Translations under genes and position numbers: made by a program
Part shown: in pieces, positions 33,452 through 42,913 of the stretch
Position numbering within the stretch: position 1 is the first letter of the stretch
Layout: every line of letters starts with the position of its first letter
Assembly: GCA_029784825.1 (NCBI GenBank)
Contig: JAFMAU010000011.1
Coordinates: 1 to 59,105, forward strand
Direction: 5' to 3'
DNA from: Nitrososphaerota archaeon
GTDB lineage: Archaea; Thermoproteota; Nitrososphaeria; Nitrososphaerales; UBA183
DNA length: 59,105 bases
The notes under the pieces: model-generated
Told to the model about the DNA's origin: nothing
Databases searched by the model: none
What the model saw: the letters and a program-made list of their open reading frames with translations, nothing else

Positions 33452-36400
33452 ATGGCCAGCGGCGAGCTGTCGCACCAGTTCGAGGACTTCCTGAAGGAGG
33501 CGACGGACAGGGCGGGCGAGCCCATATACAGGCAGGCGATATCGCGGATGATTTCGAGCGGGTCGAAGTCGCTCGCTGTGGACTTCGGGGACCTCCTGAA
33601 GTACAACGACGACCTGGCCAACAAGGTCCTCCAGAACCCGGATTCAGCTCTTGCCTCGTTCAAGACGGCGGCCTTCGAGACCATGCGGAGCGAGAACGTG
33701 CTCTACGCCGACAAGATAAAGCGAGACCTGGTTGTGAGGATTAGGGGGGTCTCGGACCAGGTTCCGCTGAGGAAGGTTGACACCTCCTTCCTGGACAGGA
33801 TGCTCGCTGTCTCCGGCATGGTGGTCCGGACTTCGGAACTGAGGCCGCTGGTCGTGGACGCTGCCTGGGTCTGCCCCAACGGCCACACCACGGTACAGGA
33901 GCAGGACGACCTGCAGCTCGAGAAGCCGCCCCGGTGCGAGCTCTGCGGAGAGGTGAGGAACTTCGAGCTTGACAGGAAGCAGAGCCGCTTCATCGATTTC
34001 CAGATAGTGAGGATCCAGGAGCTGCCCGAGGAGCTCCCTCCGGGCCAGCTGCCGCAGTTCTTCGACGTCAACCTGGAAGGCGACGTGGTCAACGCGGCGC
34101 GGCCGGGAGACAGGGTGGTGCTGACCGGGATTCTGAGGGCGGTTCCCGACTACTCGCCGGGGCAGCTCCGGATGAGGCTGTTCAGGTCGCAGATAGACTG
34201 CAACTACGTTGAGGTGAAGGGAAAGGAGCAGGAGCAGATTCAGATAACAAAGCAGGACGAGGCAATGATAAAGAGCGTGGCGAAGGGCCCGGACGCCTAC
34301 GAGAAGCTGGTCGCTTCCATGGCGCCCGCGATTCTCGGGCACGAGCCGGAGAAGGAGGCCATACTTCTGCTGCTGGTAGGAGGGACGTCGAACACCCTGC
34401 CCGACGGGACCAAGCTGAGGGGCGACATCAACATACTGTTGGTGGGAGATCCTGGAACCGCGAAGTCGGAGCTGCTGAAGTTCACGGCTCAAGTGGCGCC
34501 CCGGGGGTTGTTCGCCAGTGGCAGGGGCACGACCGCTGCCGGACTTTCGGCGGCTGTTATCAGGGAGAAGAACGTGCTCATGCTGGAAGCGGGCGTCGTG
34601 GTCTTGGCAGACCAGGGAATTGCTTGCATCGACGAATTCGATAAAATGAGGGCCGAGGACAGGAGCGCACTGCACGAGCAGATGGAGCAGCAGTCCTACC
34701 ATCCATCAACGGAGATTCTCCTGGCGAATGGCGCGAGGACAACCATCGGGGAACTCGTGGAGTCGGAGTTCAAACAGAGGAATTCGGAGATAAGGACTGG
34801 ATTCGACTGCGAATTCCTTGATGCCGGTTCGTCGCTCTCCGTTTACACCGCCGACATCTTTGAGAATCGCGTCATGGTCTCTCGGATTAGCCGATTGAGT
34901 AGGCACATCGCTCCATCGCGCTTCATCAGAATCAAGTACTCAAACGGAAGGTCTGTAACTGTAACGCCGGAGCATCCTGTCTACGTCGTGAGGGAAGGAA
35001 GAATCGAAACTGTAGACGCCGAGCGCGTGCGTGAAGGCATGTTCGTCCCAGCGCCTTTGCGCCTGCCCGCGGTAGGCTCGATGGTGGAGCTTGAGGACGT
35101 CACGGCAGAGGGTGCGAGGAAGCTAGTGAAACAGCCGACAGCCCTCTCCTCGGGCCTTGGGAGAGTGCTCGGGTATCTGGTTTCCGAGGGCAATTTCTAC
35201 AAAGGCTCAAATCCGGAAGTGGACTTGACAAACCTCGATAGGCCAATCCTGAAGGACATGCTGAATGGTCTGAAAAGTGAGTTCGGCGTCGAGCCAAACG
35301 AGAGGAAGATTGGAACGAGACCGGCAGGGTGGAGATTGCCTTCGAAAGTCATTCTGGGCTGGTTCGAACGTAACTTCCCAGAAATGGCTGTGAAAGCCAA
35401 AGCAAAGCGTGTACCTCACCAAGTGATGGCTGCGGGCCCCGCTGTGGTTACTGAATTCCTCTCCGCGGCATTCCTTGGTGATGGAAGTGTCGAGACAGAC
35501 GCGATATGCTACAGAACGAGTTCCCCTGGGCTCGCCTCGGACTACCAGGACCTCCTGCTCCGGCTCGGGATAGCTTCGAGGGTTGACGAAGACGCGTCGA
35601 ACGATTCATTCAAGGTCTGCATCAGGGGAGACTCAATAGCGCTCTTCGTCAAACAGATAGTGCAGACATGGGATTCGAGAAAGGAGAGGATAGAGAAGCT
35701 CTTGCGCAGGAGCTCTGACAATCCCAGGAGCCACGACATCCTCCCAACAGAGGTAGCTACCATGTTGGTTGGAATCAGGAAGGCTCTGGGCCTAAGCCAT
35801 GACGGTGGGTACTGGGCGAATCTGCGAGGACAGTTTGGAATCACTCGTGCGAAAGTCGAGGCTGAACTTCGCGAGCTTGAAGAGCATTACTTCCGTCTGC
35901 GGCAAAACGTCGACGACGCGGCGTTGGGTCCGCGGGAAGTGCGGCTGAAGTCCGGGTGGTCTCAGCAGGCCGAGGCGAAGTTGGCAGGTCTTACCAGACG
36001 GGAGGTCGACTATCTCGAGAGTGGAGGATACCGAGGTGAGAGGAGACGGCTCCTAGAGGAGAAGATCAGGGCTGCCCTGTTGGTTCATCTGGAAGCAATG
36101 AAGGGAGCGATAGGATATGTCAGGAGGTTGGAAGACTTCAGGTTCCTGCGAGTGGTTGAGGCAGAAGAATTTCCCAATGATGGGAAGGCAAGAACTGAAT
36201 GGGTCTACGACGTGACGGTGGACCGGACGCACAACTTCGTAAGCAGCGGAGTGATCCTCCACAATTCAGTCACAATAGCCAAGGGGGGCATCTACGCGAG
36301 CCTGAACGCGAGGACGGCGATCCTGGCAGCGATGAACCCGGTCCTGGGCAAGTACAACCCGTTCCAGAACCTGACGGACAACATAGGCGACGTGCCAATC

Positions 36401-37063
36401 CCGCTGCTCACGAGGTTCGACCTGATCTTCGTCATCAAGGACCAGCCTTCCCTCGGCGAGGACGAGAGACTCGCGACGCACATCCTCACTGTCCACTCGA
36501 GGAAGACGTACACCAAGCCGCCGCCGGTCGAGTTCACGCTGCTCAAGAAGTACATCTCCTACGCCAAGAAGGGGACGCCGTCCCTGACCAAGGAGGCCAT
36601 GGACAAACTGAAGGAGTACTACCTGGACTTGAGGAAGAGCGGCGGCGAGGAGGGACAGCTGCCGCCGACGCCCAGGACCCTGGAGTCACTGATACGGCTG
36701 GCGACCGCCAGGGCGAAGCTGCTGTTGAAGGACGAGGTCAGCGAGGAGGATGCGCTGTCCGCGGTCTCGCTGATGAACAGGATGGTGCAGGATGTGCTGA
36801 CAGACGCGACCACGAAGAAGACTGACTTCGGCATCCAGCTTGGAAAGCCCGTGGGCGAGAGGAAGAACCTGGGGAGGGCCATGGAGATATTCAAGAGCCT
36901 CGAGGGTCCAGAGAAGAAGCCGATAGAAAGGAAGACGTTCAAGGAAGAGCTGCTGAAGGCGAAGTTCAGCGACGACGACGCGGAGAAGATGATCAAGACG
37001 ATGTTCAGGGAGGGGCTGATATACGAATCCAAGCCTGGTTTCTTTAGAAGGGTCAATGCCTAG
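33452..37063 (+). CDS. mcm: Replicative MCM helicase containing an intein
   Basis: The 1203-residue precursor encodes a 679-residue MCM plus a 524-residue intein. The N-terminal domain has a zinc motif with CPNGH and CELC. The AAA+ part shows Walker A GDPGTAKSELLKF, Walker B IACIDEFDKM and the arginine finger LLTRFDLIF. The intein interrupts between MEQQ and SVTIAKGG, in the conserved sensor region. The C-terminal winged helix is present. ATG 33452 follows the GINS stop by 9 bases. Confidence 0.95.
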   Translation: MASGELSHQFEDFLKEATDRAGEPIYRQAISRMISSGSKSLAVDFGDLLKYNDDLANKVLQNPDSALASFKTAAFETMRSENVLYADKIKRDLVVRIRGVSDQVPLRKVDTSFLDRMLAVSGMVVRTSELRPLVVDAAWVCPNGHTTVQEQDDLQLEKPPRCELCGEVRNFELDRKQSRFIDFQIVRIQELPEELPPGQLPQFFDVNLEGDVVNAARPGDRVVLTGILRAVPDYSPGQLRMRLFRSQIDCNYVEVKGKEQEQIQITKQDEAMIKSVAKGPDAYEKLVASMAPAILGHEPEKEAILLLLVGGTSNTLPDGTKLRGDINILLVGDPGTAKSELLKFTAQVAPRGLFASGRGTTAAGLSAAVIREKNVLMLEAGVVVLADQGIACIDEFDKMRAEDRSALHEQMEQQSYHPSTEILLANGARTTIGELVESEFKQRNSEIRTGFDCEFLDAGSSLSVYTADIFENRVMVSRISRLSRHIAPSRFIRIKYSNGRSVTVTPEHPVYVVREGRIETVDAERVREGMFVPAPLRLPAVGSMVELEDVTAEGARKLVKQPTALSSGLGRVLGYLVSEGNFYKGSNPEVDLTNLDRPILKDMLNGLKSEFGVEPNERKIGTRPAGWRLPSKVILGWFERNFPEMAVKAKAKRVPHQVMAAGPAVVTEFLSAAFLGDGSVETDAICYRTSSPGLASDYQDLLLRLGIASRVDEDASNDSFKVCIRGDSIALFVKQIVQTWDSRKERIEKLLRRSSDNPRSHDILPTEVATMLVGIRKALGLSHDGGYWANLRGQFGITRAKVEAELRELEEHYFRLRQNVDDAALGPREVRLKSGWSQQAEAKLAGLTRREVDYLESGGYRGERRRLLEEKIRAALLVHLEAMKGAIGYVRRLEDFRFLRVVEAEEFPNDGKARTEWVYDVTVDRTHNFVSSGVILHNSVTIAKGGIYASLNARTAILAAMNPVLGKYNPFQNLTDNIGDVPIPLLTRFDLIFVIKDQPSLGEDERLATHILTVHSRKTYTKPPPVEFTLLKKYISYAKKGTPSLTKEAMDKLKEYYLDLRKSGGEEGQLPPTPRTLESLIRLATARAKLLLKDEVSEEDALSAVSLMNRMVQDVLTDATTKKTDFGIQLGKPVGERKNLGRAMEIFKSLEGPEKKPIERKTFKEELLKAKFSDDDAEKMIKTMFREGLIYESKPGFFRRVNA
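34694..36265 (+). other. Intein of MCM (Ser1, LAGLIDADG endonuclease)
   Basis: This 524-residue in-frame insertion starts with Ser (SYHPSTEILLANG) instead of the usual Cys and ends HN before a Ser extein residue. Block B has TPEHPVY, block F has TEWVYDVTVDRTHNFVSSG. LAGLIDADG-type motifs are VLGYLVSEGN and LSAAFLGDGSV. About 150 residues between the endonuclease and block F are an extra helical region. Base composition is visibly lower in GC than in the surrounding mcm, which fits separate acquisition. Confidence 0.9.
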
Positions 37064-37080
37064 CACCTGGAGACCGCCTG

Positions 37081-40000
37081 TTGAGGTTTGACGAGCTCCA
37101 GATTCCGCCCGACCTCCTGAAGTTCGTGCAGAGCAAGGGATTCGCAGAGCTGTATCCGCCCCAGGAAGCGGCCGTGAAGTCCGGGCTCCTCGACGGGAAG
37201 AACCTGGTGATTTCCTCTCCGACGGCCTCAGGCAAGACTCTGATCGCAATCCTGGCCGCCTACGCGAAGGTGAAGGCCGGCAGGAAGGTCGTCTACCTGG
37301 CGCCGCTCCGCGCCCTGGCGTCGGAGAAGTACGGGGAGTTCTCCGAGCTGGCGGGGCTCGGGGTCAGGACGGCGATATCCACCGGCGACTACGACCGCAG
37401 CGGCGAGTCGCTTGGCAAGGCGGACATCATCGTCCTGACAAACGAGAGGTTCGACTCTGTGATGCGGCACAACGTCAGCTGGCTCCACTCAGTGGGGCTC
37501 TTCATAGCAGACGAGGTCCACCTGGCCGGAAGCGACTCCAGGGGCCCGACGCTGGAGATGATACTGACCAAGGTGATGCACGCCGGGCTGGACGCTCAGA
37601 TACTCTCCCTCTCAGCAACGATCAGCAACGCCAAGGAGGTCTCGGGCTGGCTGAAGTCCGAACCCATAGAGGTCGACTGGAGGCCGGTGCCGCTGAAGCA
37701 GGGGGTCTACGACTACGGCAAGGTGGTGTTCACGGACGGCGACAGCAGGAAGGTGCCCACCTCGACCTACGGAGCGCCCATCGACGTCGCCATGGAAGCC
37801 GTCAGGGGCGGGGGCCAGTCGCTCATCTTCGCCAACACTAGGAGGAGGGCCGTGAGCCTGGCGACCAGGGCGGCGGAGGTGGCCTCCGGGTTCGCGAGCG
37901 CCGAAGAGAAGCGGGCCTTGTCGGAGGCGGCCAGAAGGATACTCGCCTCGGGCGAGGAGACGAGCCTGAGCCGGCTGCTGGCGGAGGTGGTCGCGAAGGG
38001 CGCGGCCTTCCACCATGCGGGCCTCGAGCCCGAACACAGGAGGATAGTGGAAGACTACTACAGGGCGAGGGCCATCAAGGTGCTGGCAGCGACGCCCACG
38101 CTCTGCCTTCCCGCAGGCGAAGAAATCTTCGGGAACCCTGAACCCATCGCCATCGAGAAACTCGCAAAGGACGACCGGGTACTGACCCATGGAAACGTGT
38201 TCGAGAAGGTTATTGGCCCAACTTCGAGGCGATACGATGGGGTCCTTCTGAAGGTCACGCCCTGGTCCCAACTCCCGATGAGGATGACCCCCGAGCACAA
38301 GGTGCTCCGAGCAACACGCACGAGGCATTCTATACACGCGAGAGGGACTAACAGGCACTGGTGGAGCTACTCGATTCCTGAATGGACCGAGTCAAGGAAT
38401 CTCAGAGTCGGCGACCTTGTTCTGTTTCCCAGAATGAAGGAGATGCACGACATCAAGCGCCTGGAGCTCCCCGCACCGGGGCCGCTGTCGAACCAGTATG
38501 GTATCGCGGGGAAACACTGGTCAAGGCTGAGATCCGAGCAGCTCGAGCTCGACGCGGCGACGCTCGAGTCATTCGGCCTCTATCTTGCTGAAGGATACAG
38601 TGGCAAACAAGGGCAGGTGATGTTCGCCGTGAGTACCCGTGAGAAGGCGTTGACCTCGTTGCTGGTGCGTTGGCTGAAGAGCTTGGGTCTGAGACCACGA
38701 GTGACCGACAGCGATAGGCATAGGCGCGTCATCCGGGCGTGTTCGAAACAACTCTCCAAGTTGCTTCGAGAGATGTGCGGGCCGAACGCAGCTGAGAGGA
38801 GGATTCCGCGCGAGCTGATGCTTCTACCAAACGACAAGATCGCACATGTGGTCAGGGGCGTGTGGCGCGGCGACGGGGGCGTCACCGGCGGCGAGGCAAG
38901 GACAGCAAGGTACTCCACTGTCTCAAGGAGCCTCGCGAAGCAGCTTTTCGCCGTTCTCGTCAAGATGGGGTACATGCCCGCAGTGAGAGTGAGTCATAGG
39001 GCTGGAAAGATGGCGAGCAACGGCCTCGACATAACTCACGGGCATGACCTGTATACCGTTTCTGTCTCGGGCGAGCAGCTGGATCGTTTCCTTGAAGAGG
39101 TGTTACACGTCAAGCCCCGGAGGTTCGCCGGAAACCGCGAATACAACATCGGGCACGTCGACTCGGACTACTACTACATGCCGATAAGGAAGATAGAGCT
39201 CGAACGCTATCATGGCACGGTCCACAACCTGGAGGTCGAAGGGCACAGCAGCTACGTTGGTTCATTCGTGGTTCACAACTCTGCGGGTGTGAACCTTCCC
39301 GCAAGGAGGGTGGTCATAGCGGACATCAGCAGGTACGACGTCGAGAGCGGCGGCAACGCCGAGATCTCTGTGCTGGAGTACAGGCAGATGGCCGGGAGGG
39401 CAGGGAGGCCCCAGTACGACGAGTACGGAGAGACCGTGCTCGTTCCCCCGAGCGCCGCGCCTGCCATGCAGGTTCTGGACCACTTCGCGAGGGAGCCTCC
39501 GGAGCCGATCAAGTCGCGCCTCGCGGATGAGGGCGCAATGAGGGTCCACACCTTGGCCACCATCGCCAGCTCCGCGGGACTCTCGAAGCTGGACGTCCAG
39601 AGCCTCTTCGGGCGGACGCTGCTGTCGATGCAGATCGGACCGCAGAGGGTGGGGAGGCTGATCGACTCGGGGCTCGGCTACCTCCTGGCGGAGCGGCTCG
39701 TCGAGTCCAGGGGAACGCTCTTCCATGCGACCGACTTTGGGAAGAGGGTCTCCATGCTGTACATCGACCCAATCACTGGGGTGCAGTTCCGCGAAGCGAT
39801 CAGGAAGATGCAGCCGGGCAAGAGCTACACGGCGGGCCTCCTGCACGTGGTTTCGAGCTCCCCTGACTTCGAACCGAAGTTCCCGCTGAGGAGCAAGGAC
39901 TACGACGCGGCGTCGGCTTTCATGGAGGAACACTCGGGCGAGTTCGTCGAGAAGCCGAGCCGCAACTCGTTCGCTGACTTCGACGAGGTGCTCCAGGGGA

Positions 40001-40398
40001 CCAGGTCGGTGATGGCGCTCTACGGGTGGATTGACGAGTGGAAGGAGGAGCAGCTCCTCTCCAAGCTCGGCGTCGAGCCGGGCGACATGCACAGGGCGGT
40101 CGACAACGCAGACTGGCTGCTGCACAGCATGGGCGAGCTGGCCAAGCTGTTCAAGCGGGACGAGACCGCGAGGCAGGTGGAGAGGCTGAGGAGGAGGGTC
40201 GAGAGCGGAGTCAGCGACGAGCTGATCGAGCTGACGAGCCTGCAGGGCGTAGGCAGGGTGAGGGCCAGGGCGCTCCATTCCGCCGGATTCAGGACCATAG
40301 AGGACCTCAAGGAGGCGTCCGCGGACAGGATAGCGCTGGTGGAGAAGGTGGGCACCAGCGTCGCACGCAGAATCAAGGAACAGGTAGCCCGCTATTGA
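37081..40398 (+). CDS. Hel308 DNA helicase containing an intein
   Basis: The 1105-residue precursor encodes a 713-residue Ski2-like helicase and a 392-residue intein. Motifs are SPTASGKTLIA (I), IADEVHLAG (II), LSATISNAKEV (III) and the QMAGRAGRPQYD (VI). The C-terminal helix-hairpin-helix (LQGVGRVRARALHSAGF) is present. Hel308 acts on stalled forks and recombination intermediates. It starts with TTG 37081, 17 bases after mcm. The stop TGA overlaps the start of the next gene. Confidence 0.94.
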   Translation: MRFDELQIPPDLLKFVQSKGFAELYPPQEAAVKSGLLDGKNLVISSPTASGKTLIAILAAYAKVKAGRKVVYLAPLRALASEKYGEFSELAGLGVRTAISTGDYDRSGESLGKADIIVLTNERFDSVMRHNVSWLHSVGLFIADEVHLAGSDSRGPTLEMILTKVMHAGLDAQILSLSATISNAKEVSGWLKSEPIEVDWRPVPLKQGVYDYGKVVFTDGDSRKVPTSTYGAPIDVAMEAVRGGGQSLIFANTRRRAVSLATRAAEVASGFASAEEKRALSEAARRILASGEETSLSRLLAEVVAKGAAFHHAGLEPEHRRIVEDYYRARAIKVLAATPTLCLPAGEEIFGNPEPIAIEKLAKDDRVLTHGNVFEKVIGPTSRRYDGVLLKVTPWSQLPMRMTPEHKVLRATRTRHSIHARGTNRHWWSYSIPEWTESRNLRVGDLVLFPRMKEMHDIKRLELPAPGPLSNQYGIAGKHWSRLRSEQLELDAATLESFGLYLAEGYSGKQGQVMFAVSTREKALTSLLVRWLKSLGLRPRVTDSDRHRRVIRACSKQLSKLLREMCGPNAAERRIPRELMLLPNDKIAHVVRGVWRGDGGVTGGEARTARYSTVSRSLAKQLFAVLVKMGYMPAVRVSHRAGKMASNGLDITHGHDLYTVSVSGEQLDRFLEEVLHVKPRRFAGNREYNIGHVDSDYYYMPIRKIELERYHGTVHNLEVEGHSSYVGSFVVHNSAGVNLPARRVVIADISRYDVESGGNAEISVLEYRQMAGRAGRPQYDEYGETVLVPPSAAPAMQVLDHFAREPPEPIKSRLADEGAMRVHTLATIASSAGLSKLDVQSLFGRTLLSMQIGPQRVGRLIDSGLGYLLAERLVESRGTLFHATDFGKRVSMLYIDPITGVQFREAIRKMQPGKSYTAGLLHVVSSSPDFEPKFPLRSKDYDAASAFMEEHSGEFVEKPSRNSFADFDEVLQGTRSVMALYGWIDEWKEEQLLSKLGVEPGDMHRAVDNADWLLHSMGELAKLFKRDETARQVERLRRRVESGVSDELIELTSLQGVGRVRARALHSAGFRTIEDLKEASADRIALVEKVGTSVARRIKEQVARY
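38104..39279 (+). other. Intein of Hel308 (Cys1, LAGLIDADG endonuclease)
   Basis: A 392-residue insertion between LAATPTL and SAGVNLPARR, in motif IVa/V of the helicase. It begins with Cys (CLPAGEEIFG), ends VVHN before Ser, and has TPEHKVL in block B. Endonuclease-type motifs are FGLYLAEGYS and RGVWRGDGGV. It is not obviously related to the MCM intein beyond the shared fold, since the first residue, length and motifs differ. Confidence 0.92.
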
Positions 40399-41564
40399 TC
40401 AGGTCCGGCGCGTTCTGCTTCTCCACGGACCGGGAGATGACGGAAGCGGCCGCGAAGTCTGCGAGGCGGATGGCGGTGGCAGGGACGAAGCTGCGGGTGC
40501 TGGACGTCGGCCCCGGGGGCCGGGGCGTGCTCGTCTCGCTCGATTATGGCGGGGATGGCCTTCCCATCGTCCACGGCTGGCTCGGCAAGGGCGACGACAC
40601 CGGCGAGTACTGCGCGCTGTCCGAGACGGAGGAGGGCTTCGTAGCGAAGCGGGACTATTGCGGCACCAGGCCCCTGTATCTGGGGAGCTCGGGGAGCTGG
40701 GTCGCCAGCGACCACCGGTTCCTACCCGGCGAAGCGAGGGAGCTTCTCCCCAGGGGCGCACGGCTTGCGATTTCAAGCGGCAGCCTCGCCGTCGAGGACA
40801 AAGGGCGTGGGAGGTACGAAGGAACGTTCGAAGACGCCGCGGCGAAGCTGGCTTCCCTGATCCGCGAGTCCGTCGAGGCCAGGGTGGCGGGGAAGCGCGC
40901 CGTCGCCGTGGCTTTCTCTGGAGGACTCGACAGCTCCCTAGTCGCCCACTGCGCCGCCGGCCACGCCAAGGTCATCGCGTGCTCTGTGTCGGCGGAAGGT
41001 TCGACCGACAGCAAGGTGGCCAGAGACACTGCAAGCGTCATGGGCGTGGAGTTCGCAAGCGTACGGGCAGACAAGAGGGAGGTCGCGAGCGAGATGCGCG
41101 GCCTCGACCTGCCCTTCGAGCCGTCGCCCATGGACAAGAGCCTCTGGTGCATCTACTCCATGACTGCAAGGCTCGCTTCGAAGTCCGGCGCGGAAGTCGT
41201 GATGCTGGGGCAGCTCGCCGACGAGCTCTTCGGAGGTTACGCGAAATACGAGCTCGCGCTGCGGAGGGGCGGAGAGGCCGAGGCAGGAAGGATGATGTCG
41301 GACGATGTCGCGGAGTGCGCGACGAGGGGCTTCCTGAGGGACGAGGCCGCGTGCAGGCGGTGGTGCGAGCCCAGATTCCCCCTCGCCGAGCGGGAGCTCG
41401 CAGCGTTCGGCCAGGCCCTGCCCGTATCGTTCAAGATCAGGGACGGAGTCCGGAAGGCGGTCCTGAGGCAGGCTGCGTTGCTTCTGGGGCTTCCCGAGGA
41501 GATAGCGCACAGGCCAAAGAAGGCGGCGCAGTACAGCTCCGGCGTGATGAAGTTGCTCGTCTAG
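40395..41564 (+). CDS. Asparagine-synthetase-like protein without the N-terminal Cys
   Basis: A 389-residue protein. The C-terminal part has the PP-loop AVAFSGGLDSSLVAH, then KSLWCIYSM and QLADELFGGYAKYE, as in class B asparagine synthetase. The N-terminal domain resembles the glutaminase fold (YCGTRPLYLG, VASDHRFL), but the protein begins M-I-R-S, so the Cys nucleophile at residue 2 is missing. It could use ammonia, or be a related ATP-dependent amidating enzyme. TTG 40395 overlaps the Hel308 stop (TTGA); a longer frame starts inside hel308 and is a shadow. Confidence 0.85.
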   Translation: MIRSGAFCFSTDREMTEAAAKSARRMAVAGTKLRVLDVGPGGRGVLVSLDYGGDGLPIVHGWLGKGDDTGEYCALSETEEGFVAKRDYCGTRPLYLGSSGSWVASDHRFLPGEARELLPRGARLAISSGSLAVEDKGRGRYEGTFEDAAAKLASLIRESVEARVAGKRAVAVAFSGGLDSSLVAHCAAGHAKVIACSVSAEGSTDSKVARDTASVMGVEFASVRADKREVASEMRGLDLPFEPSPMDKSLWCIYSMTARLASKSGAEVVMLGQLADELFGGYAKYELALRRGGEAEAGRMMSDDVAECATRGFLRDEAACRRWCEPRFPLAERELAAFGQALPVSFKIRDGVRKAVLRQAALLLGLPEEIAHRPKKAAQYSSGVMKLLV

Positions 41565-41571
41565 TTCAGCC

Positions 41572-41578
41572 TTTTTAA
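41572..41578 (+). promoter_or_regulatory. TATA element before 41601
   Basis: TTTTTAA is centred 26 bases from ATG 41601. Confidence 0.5.
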
Positions 41579-41600
41579 CGGGCCGCGGGGTCTGACAGAC

Positions 41601-41864
41601 ATGATACCATCGTCCCAGCCGAAGGGCAAGCTCGTGGGATTCAAGCCTCTTCAGGAGAGGTTCAGCTACTACGCCCTGAATGACGGCACAGTGATAGGCA
41701 TCAAGCCGGCCGTCATCAAGGTGTACCGACTCCAGAACCCCGACGGCAGCCTGGCATCCACTCCGGACGGCGCGCCCGCATACTACTACCAGACGCAGAA
41801 CCTCACGCAGGTGCTGAGTCCGGACGAGTACAAGTCGGTAAAGGGCGACGACATCGCCGAATGA
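41601..41864 (+). CDS. Small conserved-looking protein, unknown
   Basis: An 87-residue soluble protein with FKPLQERFSYYALNDGTVIGIKP near the start and YYYQTQNLTQVLSPDEY later, giving an all-beta look. I do not recognise it. Leaderless ATG by its TATA spacing, and overlapping the methyltransferase gene by 4 bases (ATGA), which suggests a shared operon. Confidence 0.65.
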   Translation: MIPSSQPKGKLVGFKPLQERFSYYALNDGTVIGIKPAVIKVYRLQNPDGSLASTPDGAPAYYYQTQNLTQVLSPDEYKSVKGDDIAE

Positions 41865-42388
41865 GCTCGAGGACATACCTCTCGTCGGATGATTCGGCGC
41901 TGCTGAGAAGCGCGCTGAGGAGGTACTCTGGGAAGCGCTGCCTGGAGATCGGAGCAGGGAACGGCGGAGGCCTGATAGAGCTCTCCAAGCGATTCGCGCA
42001 CCCGGTCGGGACCGACCTGCGTCCGCCCTCCGACGACTCTTGGAGAGGCAGCGCGGTCGACTACGTCTTGGCCGACGCGGCCGGCCCCTTCAGGGAGGGG
42101 ACCTTCGACCTCGTGGCCTTCAACCCGCCCTACGTGCCCTCCGAAGGTCTGTCGGACGAGGCGGTGGACGGAGGCGCCCAAGGCATAGAAGTGGCGACCC
42201 GGTTCCTTCTCGAAGCCGTCCGCGTGCTGAAGCGCGACGGCAGCGTCGTCATGCTGCTCTCCAGCGACAACCCTGTCCAGCCCGTCAGGGCCACCTGCGA
42301 GGAGCTGGGGTTCTCGATGAAGCTCCTCGATTCCAAGCACCTCTTCTACGAGAGCCTGAGCGCCTACGAAGTCTCGCGCAAGCGGTAG
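41861..42388 (+). CDS. HemK/Mtq2-like methyltransferase
   Basis: A 175-residue class I SAM methyltransferase with CLEIGAGNGGG (SAM site) and the catalytic NPPY tetrad (VAFNPPYVPSEG), the hallmark of Gln/Asn or amino-methylating enzymes. Its short length matches the archaeal/eukaryotic HemK2 (Mtq2) type, which methylates the GGQ Gln of release factor 1. The substrate call is by family. Confidence 0.87.
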   Translation: MSSRTYLSSDDSALLRSALRRYSGKRCLEIGAGNGGGLIELSKRFAHPVGTDLRPPSDDSWRGSAVDYVLADAAGPFREGTFDLVAFNPPYVPSEGLSDEAVDGGAQGIEVATRFLLEAVRVLKRDGSVVMLLSSDNPVQPVRATCEELGFSMKLLDSKHLFYESLSAYEVSRKR

Positions 42389-42503
42389 GTCTCTGAGGGG
42401 TCCAGCGGGCGAAGTCGAAGCTCGACCCCGGCCTGACCCATTAGGGACAAAGTAGTTAGTGCAAATCGACCGCGAAAGGCACTCGCAGGGGGGAAATCAG
42501 TCC

Positions 42504-42869
42504 TTGAACACAATCCAGCTGCTTCTTCTGTTCCACATCTTCGCCCTCGGAATCCCGCTGCTGGTGGTTTCTTTGCTTCTGTTCTTCACGACGTTGGAGA
42601 TACGAAGGTTCCTCAACAGGTACGGAGAGCAGGCCAGGTTGTTCACCGGGATACTCGCCATTGGATACCTCTTCATCTTCATCAGCATCATGCATGAAGT
42701 CGAGCACGTGTTCGAGTGGTATGGGGATGAACCGGCTTCCCTCGTGGCTGGGGCGGTCTCCCACGGCGTGACCCTCTTGGTGCTGGTTATCGTCTTCTAC
42801 AACTTCTACGAGTACCGCAAGGCCATCAGGGTGGGAGCTGGAGGAGAAAGGAAACCGAGCTCAGGGTGA
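42504..42869 (+). CDS. Three-helix membrane protein, unknown
   Basis: A 121-residue protein with three hydrophobic segments (FHIFALGIPLLVVSLLLFF, TGILAIGYLFIFISIM and VTLLVLVIVFYNFYEY). It contains HEVEHVFEW between segments two and three. TTG 42504 is preferred because GGGGGGAAA lies 8-10 bases upstream; a longer frame begins at GTG 42459. Function unknown. His and Glu in the segment ends might bind metal, but nothing more can be said. Confidence 0.6.
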   Translation: MNTIQLLLLFHIFALGIPLLVVSLLLFFTTLEIRRFLNRYGEQARLFTGILAIGYLFIFISIMHEVEHVFEWYGDEPASLVAGAVSHGVTLLVLVIVFYNFYEYRKAIRVGAGGERKPSSG

Positions 42870-42913
42870 CTTCGGGGCCCCGGTTCATCGTCGCGGGTCA
42901 CAGGGTGAGCGGG

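Noticed and set aside
33644..34702. A 352-residue minus-strand frame inside mcm
   Set aside because: It mirrors the codon bias of mcm and ends within the intein. It is His- and Leu-rich and has no recognisable motif.
39262..40278. A 338-residue minus-strand frame inside hel308
   Set aside because: It is antisense to conserved helicase motifs, so it is a shadow.
40658..41578. A 306-residue frame in a second phase over the asparagine-synthetase-like gene
   Set aside because: It is Arg-, Gly- and Ala-rich, as expected from out-of-phase reading of high-GC codons.
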